Source: Antennarius striatus | Lineage: Eukaryota > Chordata > Actinopteri > Lophiiformes > Antennariidae | Assembly (NCBI RefSeq): GCF_040054535.1 | Contig: NC_090784.1 | Location: 8,082,501 to 8,146,500 of the forward strand | Direction of reading: 5' to 3' | Length of the DNA stretch: 64,000 nucleotides | Made by a program: the position numbers and the translations under genes | In this document: in pieces, positions 1 to 29,047 of the stretch | Layout: every line of letters starts with the position of its first letter | Numbering within the stretch: the stretch's first letter is position 1 | Notes under the pieces: generated by a model | Databases searched by the model: none | Seen by the model: the letters and a program-made list of their open reading frames with translations, nothing else | What the model was told of the DNA's origin: nothing

Positions 1-112
1 TTGTCCGTGGATGTGTTTGTCTTTTGTGTGGCCCTGCCACCCATAGCAAGTGTGAAACAATTGTAGACACTATATGATGTGAAAGCAGAAGAGAAATCAT
101 TTAGTCTTTCTG

Positions 113-118
113 TTTATT
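113..118 (-). other. Candidate poly(A) signal of kiaa0408
   Basis: The minus strand reads AATAAA here, about 0.93 kb past the stop at 1047. Positions 95-1046 would then be 3' UTR. They contain a short (GAT)n-like run near 800-820 and no other coding signal. The first ~90 bases hold nothing I recognise. Confidence 0.4.
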
Positions 119-1046
119 AAATAAAAAGAACAGCAAAGTCATCACCTTCAACATGATTAACCACACAAAAAAAGCTGAGTAATGTCCTGATATGTGACTA
201 CTACGTACTACTAAAGGCATTAAAAAGGCTTCTCATTTTTTCCATAAGCATAAATATGTTTTGCGTAAAAGTTGGTTAGTGAATAATGGTTAACATATAC
301 TTGGGATTGGAAAATATCGGCAATTAGAAGACAGTAAAAACAATTACAAAGGACGCATTTAATTTCAAAATCAGGAATATGTATATAAAGAACACAGCCT
401 TTGGTACAAAGTTATATAAAAAGAGCTCACATTCACATTTTTGTGTAACTCAACAAATGTAAAGCTAGTCGTAAAGCAACATGTCTTAGTCACAGGTACG
501 GTGCAGTCCAGGCCGGTAAGCAATACTCTAGAACTCACAGAGTGACACCAGGAGGGGAAGTGTCTCCACTGACTTTATCTCAGTATCATGAATGATGCTG
601 CCCTTTATAAATGTAACCTTATATTGTGTTCAAAAAACAAAAACAAAATAAAACCTTGGTGTAAGCAAGATGTCACCAGAGAATTCATACCTTAGAGAGA
701 AGAGTAGAGTCTGTTGATGGTAGATCTGCATGGCTGCACTAGTCAAGGCTAGAATCTGGACCTGAGCTTAATTATCTATTCAGATGGTTGGTATAGATGA
801 TGATGATGACGATGATGATGATGCACTGTCCCCGATTTCTCACCCTGCTTGTTTGGTTTGGCTCCACTGGTTGCAACATACATTCTAAATGTGAGCTGGT
901 TCAAACTCACAACTAAAGCACTGAATGTGGAGCAGAGAGCAGTCTGGGTTTGTTATGTACAGTATGTACAAAATTAACCAAAAGCAGGTGTACAGAGGTT
1001 ATCGCTGAAGGCTTCTTATCGGTTCAGTCACGCGGTGAGGTGGAGA

Positions 1047-11508
<10,462 letters not shown>

Positions 11509-12800
11509 TCCTCCAGCGCATTTAAATAACACAGGATTATCAATAAATATCTATTTCCGCGCTGGAAATCACAAGGTTGCACAGTTATGATACAGTTTTG
11601 CACATTTTCTCCATGTCGTTATTCCAATTCAATAGTTGGAAGCGCCAAATTATCCAAACCCGATCAGGTCCGACGCAGGAGCGCAAGCAGCAGCGGAGGC
11701 TGCCGGGGGGAGGCAGGAGGGTTCGGTTCCGTCCATGATCCTCAGGGATCAGACACTCATTATTGCACCAGAAGTTCTGCGGACTCCTGTCGGTCACCTT
11801 CAGGATCTTTGGAGTGTTTTCTCACGTCCAAACCAGGGACGCACTGATCTCTCTCTCTCTCTCTCTCTCTCCTCAAGCTGGTTGTGGGCGCCGATCCAGA
11901 GCGGAGTGGGAGAAGCCCCCAAAAATATCCCGGAGCTGCACTGATGTAAGAGCAGCAGAGTATTTTTACTCCCTGTAACCATGAGTTTATTTCCTTTAAG
12001 CCAAATAGCTGGACGGCGTCAGAGAGACGCAGGGGGCGTCCATTAATAACCACACAGCTCTGATTAGGTTACAGGTATGCCGGAAACCAAGGTGCGCTGT
12101 AACCACGGCAACCAATCAAGTTACGCACCAAGCAGCTTAGACTCAACGAAACATCTGTAAGCTAACTAACACTCATTTTAATAGTAAAAAACAATTTAAT
12201 GATTAATTTTGATATTAGTTTTTAAAAAAAGAGGTATTCGTGTATTTTTACTGCTAAACTATTGTCTCTTATTTTCCACACCTTCACTCCTCCTATCATA
12301 GCGGGGGGGGGGGGGGTGACTATCACGAGGAGTCAGGCGGGGTTTGGTTCTATTCATCTTTGTCTAAAAGGTAACCAAAGTTTCTTTCCGCAGTAACTTC
12401 GGGCCTAGAAAACTAACTCCTTTCTCTGTTTTTGTTTTTTTTTAGTTGTTATGAAATGTTATCTCCTAGCAGCCTACGCAGCCGTAGCCTCCTGCTAGCT
12501 CAGACGGTTTTGTGCTTCCAGTTTTGGTCCAACGTTCCGGTCAGGAGTAAAAACAACTCTCAGCGTCCACCGTCTGAAGCCATACGGAGCGTTTTTAGGA
12601 TTAATTAATCCCTTACCTCCTCCTCCGATACGTTCTTCACCCAGGAGCTGAGGAGAGAAGTCCGTCACGGACACGAGTGGCTCCGTTAGAACCAGCAGCA
12701 GAAATGATGCGTTCATTGACGGCAGTAAATTCTCCTTCCTCTCCCTCTCGTCTTATTTTCTCCCCCCCGCCCCCCCCCCATCCCCTCCCTCCTCTCCACA
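11509..12800 (-). promoter_or_regulatory. GC-rich 5' region of kiaa0408
   Basis: Directly upstream of the first coding ATG is CpG-rich sequence (many CG dinucleotides around 11640-11720, 12480-12560 and 12700-12900). It includes a (CT)n run at 11848-11871, a G run at 12303-12317 and C/G-rich tracts near 12760-12860. I take this as a CpG-island-type promoter for the kiaa0408 transcript, independent of the soga3 promoter about 8 kb upstream. No TATA box was assigned. Confidence 0.4.
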
Positions 12801-13246
12801 GCTGGACCTAATATGTGACGTCACACAGCCCACCGGAGGGATGAAAGCCCCACCCCCCACCCCCCCCGTCCCGTCCCGGTGGTCAGGTCCGGTGGGTAGA
12901 CGGCCCGACTGGCGCCACGTCTTTGGGCATGAGTTCTCAGACCCACCCGTGGACTTTGAAAGCGTCACCAATGTGGAATGAGCAGCGCTCCAAACGGACC
13001 CAATGCCCACTCCTGTCATATTCCACTCCTATCATGTTTGTTACGCATTGCATTGACATTTCATCGAGACTAATGCTGTAAAGTTGCTACGAACACAGGG
13101 GTGGTGAGTCAGTGGTGTGGGCAAAGTGTCTGTGAGCAGTCCTAGGAAAAACTTCACTAATCATTCAGTTGCGAAAGCCTCACAATGGACATACCCCATA
13201 AACTCCCCACTAGGTAGATTTATATAAAATATGGCACACAAAGTAT

Positions 13247-13283
13247 ATGCCTCAACAGTCTTGTGAATAATGTATTAATCCAT
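13247..13283 (+). repeat. Copy 1 of a 37-bp direct repeat
   Basis: Same sequence as 14902-14938 with one mismatch, beginning ATGCCTCAACAGTCTTGTGA. Flanking sequences differ, so the shared block is short. Origin unknown. Confidence 0.85.
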
Positions 13284-14501
13284 CAAATGTTACAGAACAT
13301 ATAACAACAGTAAACTTTACATTTCTCCATAGCATCCCAATAACCTGCAGACCCACAGGTGTTTTATTCACAGCGGCTGCTTTGACTGACAGCTTTCTGT
13401 ATAACCTGCAACGCATTTGTGGGAAATAAAACATGACTACACTTCGAGAGAATTCCATTGAGGAATATACAGAAAACTACTGTAAACAGCAGAGCATCAT
13501 AGGAACGTGACAGAAAAGTGTACGAACTAAAATGTGAAAAATAAACAGGCACACTACTATCTGCTCAATCGAGGCTACATTCAAGAAGGAACGGCCACTG
13601 ACCAATATATATTACCATTTTTATTGTGTCTCTTCTATAGAGGGCCTATAGGGTTACCTCCATCTGTCCATGGCCGTATGTCTACATTGGATATGGGTGT
13701 TGTCCATCCACGTTTTTTAAAAAGTGAAATTACATCTTACACATGCTCCATAAGAGCTTTAAATGAGTGAATCTCTTAATTGTATTCTTCAGCATGCTTA
13801 TTTTAAATTTTTAGGTAGATTATATCTAATTATGTAACTCTTATGTACAGTAATTTTCCAATTATGTTGTGATGGCAGAGGTTCTAGTTCATCCACATCA
13901 GGACAAGCAGAGATATTCCAGTGGTCTTATACACACACCTGCTCTAGTCCTCTCTTTCTAAGTCTTAAAATGTCAGTGAGGGACCTGCCATCAACTTCGT
14001 GTCTTCAAAATGTTACATTTTTATTGCAGTATTAGTGCTTTTATCACTGGTATTACTGTTTGACGTGGAACCCTCTGTGTGAAACTCTGACAAAGTTTTA
14101 TTTGTCCTGGTGATCAGGAGACGCTGCACTATTTGTGTTATCCTGTGTAAATTTTGGTAAATGCTGGCTCTAGAAAGTAATTTCAATGGTCAGACAAGAA
14201 AGACGCTAAAGTAAAGATGGTCACTCACCATGTTAGTTTAAGTATTTCAGTAATGTTAATAATTATCATTATATATTGGATCTATACTATATATAGATCT
14301 TATATATAGTATTTTCAGTTCACATATTGTAAATATATTAATAACAAGTAATAAGAATATAATTGTGAACTCTAGGTTTATATTTATTCTCAAAGTAGGT
14401 GAATTGAAGTCATAACCATGGAGAATGTAACCATGGAAACAAAAAATACAAACGTTAAACATTCCTTAATATGAAAAGGAAGTATTCCCATTTTTTAAAT
14501 A

Positions 14502-14698
14502 GTCACAGTTACTTCCTTTTCCACAAAAGATCTGAAGTATTATTCAATATTGCTTTTCTCTACCCAACAACCAAGCACAGTAATAAAGCCGAAAAGAAAA
14601 GAACTATTGCTGTTTTTTGTTGTTGGGTAGAGAAAACCTATGAAAAACAATATTGAATAATACTTCAGATCTTCTGTGGAAAAGGAAGTAACTGTGAC
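14502..14698. repeat. 197-bp near-palindromic foldback element
   Basis: Two arms of roughly 70 bases, outermost GTCACAG and CTGTGAC, are inverted copies. They differ mainly by one substitution in the outer ~50 bases and an ~8-base insertion in the right arm (CATAGGTT region). TTAA tetranucleotides occur 3 bp outside both arms (14495-14498 and 14702-14705), as expected of a TTAA-targeting transposon, though this could be chance in AT-rich DNA. It carries no coding sequence. Confidence 0.8.
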
Positions 14699-14901
14699 CA
14701 CTTAATAATGGAAAAAAATGTTAAAAAATTATTTTTAAAAATCCTTAATAGTAACAGGTACCATTTTGTGATATCATTGATATTTCTACAAAGATTTGTG
14801 AAAAATATTGAAAGTCATTAGTTGGTTCCAGAGCTATGCTCTAGAACCAACAGGTTTATGGGCCAGACAGAAGAGATTCCTATTTGAAAATAAATAATAA
14901 A

Positions 14902-14938
14902 ATGCCTCAACAGTCTTGTGAATAATGTAATAATCCAT
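14902..14938 (+). repeat. Copy 2 of the 37-bp direct repeat
   Basis: 36 of 37 bases match 13247-13283, on the same strand, about 1.65 kb apart. Confidence 0.85.
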
Positions 14939-15234
14939 AACGACCGAAAACATCTGCTTGCAGAGCCTTTCAGAACTGTGCCTTACAATGACAAAACAAT
15001 CAAGACAATTTATTTGCACACTCACCTAACTCTCAGCTGTCACTCCAAGCTGTTTGGTTTCCAATAAATGTTGAAAGCGTCTGAGCTGTTGGGAAGCTCG
15101 GGGCCTGGAATGTGATAATGTCCTGTACCTTGAGTGACCTTATGTGACATGTTCAACTCAGCATAATTGAAATGAACAAACAAAAACAAAGAAATGATGA
15201 AAAGGTAAATAATGTGACACATAGTGAGTGTGTT

Positions 15235-20138
<4,904 letters not shown>

Positions 20139-20190
20139 GGTGTCAGAGGCTCAGCTCATCCTCAACAACATCCATCCCTCTATCAGCGGC

Positions 20191-21073
20191 CCTGCAGCCA
20201 GAGGACAACTGATTTAATAGACCAAGAGACAACAACTGATGGGTGGGATCGATAATATAGTCATCCGAGAAAACTTGGATGCCGCGCAATGACGCAAGTG
20301 AATCCGATTTTTACAATGCATTTGGACCCATTGTATAAGTTTCTTTTAGACTAATTTAGGGTGATTAGGTCGTTGTTCGTGCAAAACGTCCACTGAGATT
20401 AGGAAGTAGGCCATTCAGCCTTGTTTGATTAGATAGGAGACAATTTGACCATCATTTGCCGTCATGCGCGCTGGAGAGGACGATGCGCGAAAGCCAAGAC
20501 AAGGCGATGCCACCGATTGGTTAACCCGGGTCAATCTAGAAAACCTTAGGGGTTCATCAAGAGGAACATAGTGGCCACTGATCTGATTCACTGTCGACTA
20601 TAGGGAGACAAAGGATGATCCCCGTTTGACGCGACATGCGCCTCATCCAGACGCTCCCGGAGGAGAGGAGCCGCTTCCTGTCAGCCATCATCTCACCCCT
20701 CATAGCTAATATAACAGCGATGACTCACAAGGATGGAGGACGAGCCTTAAAAGTCACAGATATTTGTATACTGTCCTGATGGAGGAGTGTAATTTTTCTT
20801 TCTCTGCGGTTCTCAAAAAAAAACCTCCACTGTCACGCACACAACCTTGAAAGGGATATTAGATTAATTTTATGATGTTGAAAAAAGACAAATGAAGTGG
20901 GAGCAGCAACAGTAAATCAGCCCACCTTGGAGGCCCTGACAGTCCAGAACAGAATTTGGACCAGGCTTCAACATTTGCCCTTCAGTTCTAATCACCTTCC
21001 TTTTGATATACCTGTGTGGTCAAAGACAAGGGATCATCCCGTGAAAAAATCAAAGTGAATTGAATTTCTTACC
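20191..21073 (-). promoter_or_regulatory. Probable 5' UTR intron and leader of soga3
   Basis: The minus strand has a strong acceptor (CTCTGGCTGCAG, exon resuming at 20191) 50 bp before the ATG. A strong donor (AAAAG followed by GTAAGA) has its exon end at 21073. Together these suggest a non-coding first exon upstream of 21073, with the promoter near 21100-21350. RNA evidence is needed to confirm it. Confidence 0.4.
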
Positions 21074-22895
21074 TTTTCTGGGTGTTCTGTCGGATGCTGA
21101 AGGGTAGTGGTGATGAGGAGGAGGAGGAGGCAGGACGGATGCTGTCTCCTGCGCCTCCCCACCACTGAACAAGCTGTTTTACTATTCATAACATTACATC
21201 ATCGGCAGGAGGACAGGCTGCTCCCATTGGCTCCCTCTGCCAACAGCGATTGGATGGAGAAACGTAAGCCCACCTTGTGTTCAGTCACGTGACTTGACCT
21301 TGAGCGTGTGATTTGGCTTGACCCCCCCACATGAGGATGGTTTTTTAAACAGTAAAACGCGTTATTCCAGCGGAATTATACTTTTGAAATGAAGAACACA
21401 TGTAGTTTTGTTTGTATATACTTCAACATTCTTTTTCTGTTTAAGATGTGGCGCAACAATCTGAACCTGACATCTATTTATGACTTGGATGTCGATTAAA
21501 ATTGTTAGTTGTTGGATTTTTTAAATGCTTTCCCAGTTACTGTTTTAAAACATCCAAAAGCGTCTACATCACTGTCTCTTTTCCTTTGACCTTTTCCTCC
21601 CATCTGGCTTCTCTCTCAAAAACTAAAACCTTTAACTTTTGCATATTTTCCCTCCAACAGTGTCTGAGAGGGGAGAACTGGCCCCGTGTTGTTTGGGGCT
21701 GAATAAACTCTTATCCGGAGCTCTGCCACACATTCCATTCTTACACAATTTGTTTTACAAAAATGTAAATTTGAAATCTTTTTTTTGGGTTGTTTTTTTT
21801 TTTAGAACAGGTAATTGTATTTTTCTAAGGAGGAGGTTACTGAGAATTATGAATTCCACTTGGAAACAGGTTCCGCTATCCTGAGTCATCATGAATTCAA
21901 GATGTCTTTATTTTGGTCGCATTGCATAGCTAAGATGGCCCAGACTCACCTCAGCAGTCATTTGGTACATTAGATTGTTGGATTTATGCCAACAGAGTCT
22001 TTTAAATACACCGCGATTGCTCATGGTTTTTTTAAAAACACAAAGGAAGAAGGCCTTATGGTATTGCAGGTACGCCCCCTCATGAGTAACTCAATAAGAC
22101 TGCAGGAAAGTGGCAGGAATTGACGAGGTATGATGTTAGGATTTGCTCGACTTTGAATATTAATGGATTTTAGTTTTTTGCCATGGATTCCGTAACCACA
22201 GCTCTTACCCTCCCTCTGAACTTCTGTACAATCCATTCAGTTCTGTCACTGAAGCCTTACGCAAAAATATTTTGATCTGTTCAGGAGGAGGACGGCTGTC
22301 TGTTGTAATCATGGTTTAATTTCCAGACAAGATGTTGCAGCGCCAGCAATATCTGAGTAGGATAACAGATGTCCTGCACTCTCTTTCACAATGAGACACA
22401 CACACACACGCACATTCACCACGCTTCCACCTGTCCTATTCTACTCCCCCAGGACTACTTAATCATTTATTACCATAAAAGTGACAGATGTCTGCATTAC
22501 AGTGGCTCCAACATACCTAACAGGATGACTGATTCCATTTGTCCAGGTAAAATGAATAACATCATGTTTGGCAGAGAAAGTGTCATCTCATGCTCTGTTT
22601 ATAATGACTCAGAAGTGCTGCCCCACCCCCACCCCCCTCCAGGGTTTCATCTATTTGTCAGTGTTATTTAGAATGCTATTATATATTAGCATGATCATCA
22701 CAATTCCAATCATACAACTAGAACCAATGCAGTCACAGACTGCGACATCCCGCGACACCCCTGAATTCAACATTTTACCCTGACCTAATTTCTAGGGAAA
22801 CGTAGCTGATGGGTTTAGATTTTCTGTCACCAAATTGTGAAGTGATTGTTTTTCTAATAATACAATCCTCATGAATGATCACTCCCCCATTACGA

Positions 22896-22947
22896 CACAC
22901 ACACACACACACACACACACTTACACACACACACACACACACACGCA

Positions 22948-22999
<52 letters not shown>
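22896..22999. repeat. (CA)n/(CG CA)n compound microsatellite
   Basis: CA repeats interrupted by a TTACA unit and a CACG run near 22941-22970. Confidence 0.95.
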
Positions 23000-23001
<2 letters not shown>

Positions 23002-24564
23002 TACATGCTAAATACTGTCAAAAAAGGAGCAGTTGGAGGGGAGGGCTGTGGGTGGGGGTGGGAGCTTTTAGGGAGTAGGAGGGGAGGTTGGAAGACAGCT
23101 GCTATATATGGTTACCATGGAAACCTTTGTGTAGCTCAAAAATTTGTGTGGGGTGAGGAGTGATGTAAATTTAATTTTGAGGAGTTTTTGTTCTTTGTGT
23201 CCACCAAACAGTGTCATCAGACGAGAGTTTAGCTCAGTGTGGACGAGCAGCATGGGACTCAGGTCACGGCAGACACGACCCCCACTGCAGCCACACCTTT
23301 ACACCTCTGCACATTTAAGTGCCCATGTTACTCAATACTAAATTTATGTCTTTCCAGTTGTTTTAAATGACAACAGTTACAAAAATTACAACTGAACGAA
23401 TGTAAAGTTTTTAGTATTTAAAAGTTAATCTGCCAATATAAGTTCATATTGTTGCTCATCTGGTTTTGAAAGGAAATTTTTATGTTTTTGTGTTACAGTT
23501 TCCTGTTGTACTTTGAAGTTTTGTTTCCATTGTGTTATTTGAGTTCCACTTCCTGTTGTCTTTTGTTTCCTGTGAATCAGGTTGAATCATTTATCCAGTT
23601 TGTTTACTCTCTCTCCGTGTCTCTGCCTCATGTTATTATTAGTCAGAATCCTCCCAGTGGTCCACCGTTAGCGTTCCAGTGTGGTTGTCTGGTGGTCTCC
23701 ACCTGCCGCTCATCGTTTCCTGCTCCCTGTGCCACGTTTCCCTTGGTCTCATCTCCAAGTGTATTTGTTCTGTGTTTTTCCTTATTTTGCTCACCAGTTT
23801 GCAATGCTGTCTGCACATGTACAATCAACTTCTCTTTGTGTTTTCCTGCCAAGTTTACCCCCATGATTTTTCTGCTTTTGACCTCTTCCTGTTTACTGGA
23901 TTTTGCCTCTGTCAGTTTTGTATGGCTTTGCCTCTTGTGGACCATGCTATGGTTTCTGACCCTGGGCAGTTAATTGTTTTTTCATATTAAATATCTGAGT
24001 TACACCCGAGTGTTTCTGCTAGGCCTGGCACAAAAAATTACCACATAGACGCTATATGCCTACTATCACACATATAAATTCAAGCGGTGTTTTCATCATG
24101 TGTGTGTTGTGTTTTTTTGTCTAAATTCTCTTATGCAGCTCCACTTTGGACACTTTGTGTCCAAAGTACTACTGTACCTACTGTACTGTACCTTAAATAG
24201 AACAATGCTTGAGTTTGTGCTCATTAAATTTATTTTATTGTGTAAAAATAATAGAACGTTGTCCTAAAGCTGCTTTTGGCAACAAGAAAGAATTTTTATA
24301 ATAAACCAAATGACACTAACCGAATACTGAAGTTTACATCTCATATATGCATGTTCCAAATTTGAAACATGATTGTATTTATTTTGAGATGAGGTCTTTT
24401 AGGTTGCACTGAATTCTTAAGGTTACGGGAAATGACGTCAGCACACTGACTGTGATGAGAAATTACTCTGCGTAACCATGGTGTCCTCTAGTGTTGGAAA
24501 CTTACTCTGCATATCTGGGACTGACTGGCTGTTGAAGTCAAAACATGTAAGCTATACGATATTA

Positions 24565-24611
24565 TTACTTATTATTATTATTACTTATTATTATTATTAT
24601 TATTATTATAA
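24565..24611. repeat. (ATT)n microsatellite
   Basis: Imperfect TTA trinucleotide run in AT-rich DNA. Confidence 0.85.
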
Positions 24612-24659
24612 CATTATTACTCTACTATGGTATGAAGTACACAGTTAAATGAGGTCACA

Positions 24660-25862
24660 AAGCATTTGTAGAGGCATTCAGTTTAATTTGAAGAGTTAAA
24701 ACTTATTTAAAAAAACAAAAAAAACAACAAAAGCAATGTGGACACATAGATGTCCGAGCTAACACGCTGGGAATGTTCCCAAATGCGTAGTGTACAAAAT
24801 ATCACAATGTAATATATACAACACAAAAAACATATACACAGACAAGCACTTTAGCTAGCTGGACACTGGTATTTACATGAATATAAATAGAACCTATAAA
24901 TAACATCAAATGCATTGGTTGATGGAGGACGTAAAGCTGGGTTTGCTGATATATACTTACACTACAGACAGAGCCACGTTTTTCTTCCTAGTGGTAGAAC
25001 ATGAGCAGTCACCATACAGGTTCATCAGGTCCTTTACATATAAACCATAATCTATATCTTTTAAAAATCCAAGTTTGTTTCCTCCTTAATAAATTTACAT
25101 TCAAGGCAGCTCAGGACATGGATAAAGCCTGAAAACTTAGATACAAAAAGATATTTGATTGAATATGTGAAGCAAACGATGCTCAGCTTGGTTAACTTGA
25201 TAAAAACTGCCTGTCAGCTGGTTCAGAATTCTCTGTACACATCAAGGAAACCAGAACACTCTGCGCTGCACACATTTCCATGAGCATGTACGATAAATAA
25301 TGATGATCAGAGAGGATATAATATAAAAAGACAGGTAAACATCTGCAAAGACTGAACTCCACCAGCTTCTCTGACAAAGCAGGGAACACTGAGATAATAA
25401 TCTTATCCATCATTTCTTCGAAGGCTATTCATTATTTCAAGGTATTTCAAACATACAAGTACAAGGGCATATAAAATGTGTTATGGTTTTATGTAGAAAT
25501 AGAAATTTTTAACATTAACCTTCATGAGCTACCGTTGATTATGTTTTCATAAACCCGCAATGGAATAGAACCCATCCAAGTCTCAAAACATGATTTGAGA
25601 TTTTTTTTCATTTACTATGTACATTTGACCTCAGAATACTGATTTACTTTCCCTCGTTGGTACTATATGCTGATGGAGTGAAAACACAACAGTGAGTCCA
25701 TAAATATAAACAAGAATAAATACTAAAATAAGTGGATAAACTTTAGACGTGCCTGTAAACCTAAATCTCTCTTGTGTCATGATAAATGAAAACGAGGACA
25801 AAAACATTACATGTACATTATCTCCACTTCATCTGCAAAGGTGTCCAACGATGATAAACTGG

Positions 25863-25912
<50 letters not shown>

Positions 25913-26386
25913 ATGATGTATGTTCCTCTTTCAATACAGCAGTGATCATTATAGCTATGTATATAATGAAGAAGCTGAGGTGCATTTAATTCAACTTTCT
26001 CAGCTTGCCAAACGGCCCCGATGAACTTTGCTTCCCCATCAGACTCACTGAGTTTGGGGGCTGAACGTCACTTTTTGGAAATCAGATCTACTTGGCACCA
26101 CAATAAAGAGAAGAGACACTGTGATCCATTTCGTGCCACACATCGCTGTATTCACCTTATGCCAGACCTTTGACACTTCTCACATGAATTTAATGATCTT
26201 ATCTGAAACAAAACGTCTCCTGTTTTACCTAAAACAGCTCAGATAATGGCTTAAATAAACACATCACACCTTAAACCATCCATCCGTCTGAATATTCCTC
26301 AAAATAAGTCTTACAAGTTTTAACACTATCCATCTAGAACCAAAGCAAAGCCCCGCCTCACCTCTACATCACTCACTCTTCTTCCC
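24660..26386 (-). other. Probable elovl4a 3' UTR
   Basis: The 1.7 kb past the elovl4a stop has no exon. A minus-strand ATTAAA near 24681-24686 and AATAAA-type signals near 24230 are candidate ends. It includes a (TG)n tract at 25866-25910. The extent is a guess. Confidence 0.3.
25866..25910. repeat. (GT)n microsatellite
   Basis: Pure TG run of about 45 bp. Confidence 0.95.
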
Positions 26387-29010
26387 CTAATCCCTTTTGG
26401 CCCTTCCTTTCCTCTTTCTCCTGCCGGAGTTCTCCTGGGGTTTCTCCTCTTTGCTCCCCATCGCTGCCGCTCCGTTGGCCTTGCTCAACCCGTTGAGGGT
26501 CCCGTTAGAGAGGGCCTTGCCTGCTTTGGAGGAGACGGAGGAGGCGTCGCGCCTGGGCTGCTGGCGGCGGTAGGTCTGGTAGTAGAAGTTGCCAAAGAGG
26601 ATGATGAAGGTGATGGCGTAGCAAATGAGAGAGTAGTGCATCCAGTGGGGGAAATCACAGTTGACATAGAGGGAGAGGGCTGTGTGGCCGATGGTGACGT
26701 GAAACTGGACCTGAGAGACAAAGAGTGACAAAACCCCTTTTTTTCATTTAGTAGTTGTTTCATGCCTTTTGAAAATGACTCAGATTCTTCATTTCAGTTA
26801 GAGATTCAGAGTAAACAAAAGTTTCCAAATGCAGGATCCAAAACACCAGGCAGGGGAGACATCAGCTCTCTATGTGAAGTAGCCCCTATGTGAGGCCACT
26901 GAACACGCATTCATGAGTGTGTACAAAAACATTCAGGCCAGTAGTATGAGGGAGAGCTCCAGACGTGAACACATCGTGACCTACGCACACACACACCTCG
27001 TCACTTGCCTGGCAAACATAATTATCCCTGTGGTAATGTGATATCTCACCATCTGGATGATGGTCAGGTACTTCTTCCACCACAGGTACTTTTGGATCTT
27101 AGGTCCACAGGAGGCCAGGCCGTAATAGAGGTACATCAAGACGTGGATTGCCGCATTCATGTGTGCACCAAAGAATGCTGAAAATTAAAGGAATAGGAAA
27201 CATTAATATCCCTTCGTGGATTAACGGTATAATTTACTAAGAGAGATTAACAAGGCATGGCTCAGCCAACTGTTCTTTTTAGGGGTTTAATTTCATTTCT
27301 TTGAAAAGCATTTTTGTAATTGATACTGATAGAATAGAACATAAAGGTAATCTCTAGATACTGATAACTAAAAGGCTCATATTACAAAAATAGTCATTTA
27401 GGAAGGATTTCTGTACCATGAGCAAAAGAAATAAGTAATGAAATGTTTGACTGATAAAATGTTTGACTCTGAATCTGTTTTCCATCCAGATCGGAAAATA
27501 AATGGAAGCCAGTGGCTTCCTGGAAAATGTGAAATCACCAATAAGGTGGATACATACAGGATGGGAGGTTAAAGGTTACATTTCTTCCAATGATCTTTAA
27601 ACTGTATATCTTGCTATAAAGGCACAAATGAGCTTAGAGCATAAAGTTACTCTAGAATGAGCTACTCACACTGGCCTCCTGCCACCCATTTGATGCCAAT
27701 CCACCAGAGCGTGAACATGGTGCAGTGGTGGTAGACGTGCAAGAAGGTAACTTGGTTAAATTTTTTCCTCAGGATGAAAAAGACCGTGTCCAGATACTCG
27801 ATTCCCTTGGAGATGAAATACCACCACAGAGCTCCTGCCACCTGTACCAGACAGAGAAATGACTTTGACTGGATAATTCAGACACACACAAACAGGGAAA
27901 CACAGTCCGTTGAAGAAAGTAGACTTCCAGCTGTCGAGTCTGTTGTTCTGTATCTTATCCCCACGGGTCAGTTGACACAAGATGGACTGCATCTCATGTG
28001 TAACCACGTCATGGAACAGTAGAACGGAGGTGAAACTGATCCCTCTTCCAGCATTAAAATAAAGAGAGGGTTCCACATAAATTAAAGTTGGTCGTCGAGC
28101 TCTGAGAAAGGAGGTCTGCTATCATGTTAGCAAGAGGTTTCATCATCATCTGTAGTACTACACAAGAGTAAAAAAAAATTTTTCTGTGAAGCATAATCGG
28201 TCCCTTCAGGAAATCACATCAAAGAAGATTACATTACTGCTGAGGTTCAAACCACTTTTGTAAATGTTTGTCAAATTTCATTTAATAAATGTGTTCTGTG
28301 TGCATGTGTGTGTCTGGGACCTCCTGTACACTCACCCTGACTTCGTTGGGGTCCTCCGAATAGTCGACCGATTGACAAATGTAACTGTAGCTCGCTGCTC
28401 GTGCTGCCATAAACAGCTGGAAAGAACCGGAAAACATCTTTATTAAATCACTGATAATTAATGGATAAAGTTGTAAACACACAGTGAGTGACAGAGAGGA
28501 ACAGAATGGGTTTGGTTTGGGAGAGGAATCCCAGGCAACCGTCTTCCTGCAAGTTTCATAGATGCAAGTTAACAATCACATGACCGGTCTCTGCAGCAAC
28601 CTACCTCTTTAAAGATGAAGAAGTTGAGGAAGACCATGCTAAAGTTGTAAACAATGAGGGTTTTTCGGAGCTGGAAGGGCTCTCGGTTCTTCATGTATTT
28701 GGGCCCCAGCCAGAGGAACAGCAGGTAGGAGGTGCTGATGGCCAGCGTGGGCAGGGGGTTGTCCATCAGGGGCCATTTCTCCACCCGCTTGTCTGTGGGA
28801 CAGATGTTCTCGTGATATTACATCACTACTGTTAAAGTACATACACAGTGTGGGGGTCAGCATTTATTTAAAGGAAAGTGTAGGTCAAAACAGCTGCTGG
28901 ACACAGATGGTAGGTTCTGTCTGGAGGCCAGACACTGTTTAACAGTGCATCTGAATTCAGAGGCTTATGAGAGCGTGACAATCAAAAAAAATAAATAAAT
29001 AAAAAAATAA

Positions 29011-29047
<37 letters not shown>

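Larger units (their letters stand above)
12800..15234. other. Interval between kiaa0408 and soga3: soga3 3' UTR and spacer
   Basis: AT-rich, with no exon recognised. The minus strand carries AATAAA at 15009-15014, about 220 bp past the soga3 stop, a candidate poly(A) signal. A 37-bp direct repeat pair and a large inverted repeat lie here and are listed separately. Confidence 0.5.
21350..24650. other. Intergenic DNA between soga3 and elovl4a
   Basis: No exon recognised. It contains a CA-rich compound microsatellite at 22896-22999 and a T/C-rich stretch at 23480-24040 that looks like an old LTR or other repeat remnant. An ATT run lies at 24565-24611. ORFs of 60-160 aa across 23480-24000 are low complexity. 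Confidence 0.65.

Noticed and set aside
23482-23973. 163-codon plus-strand ORF with apparent hydrophobic segments
   Set aside because: T/C-rich low complexity giving Phe/Leu/Ser/Cys in all frames. No splice context or family match; more likely a repeat remnant.
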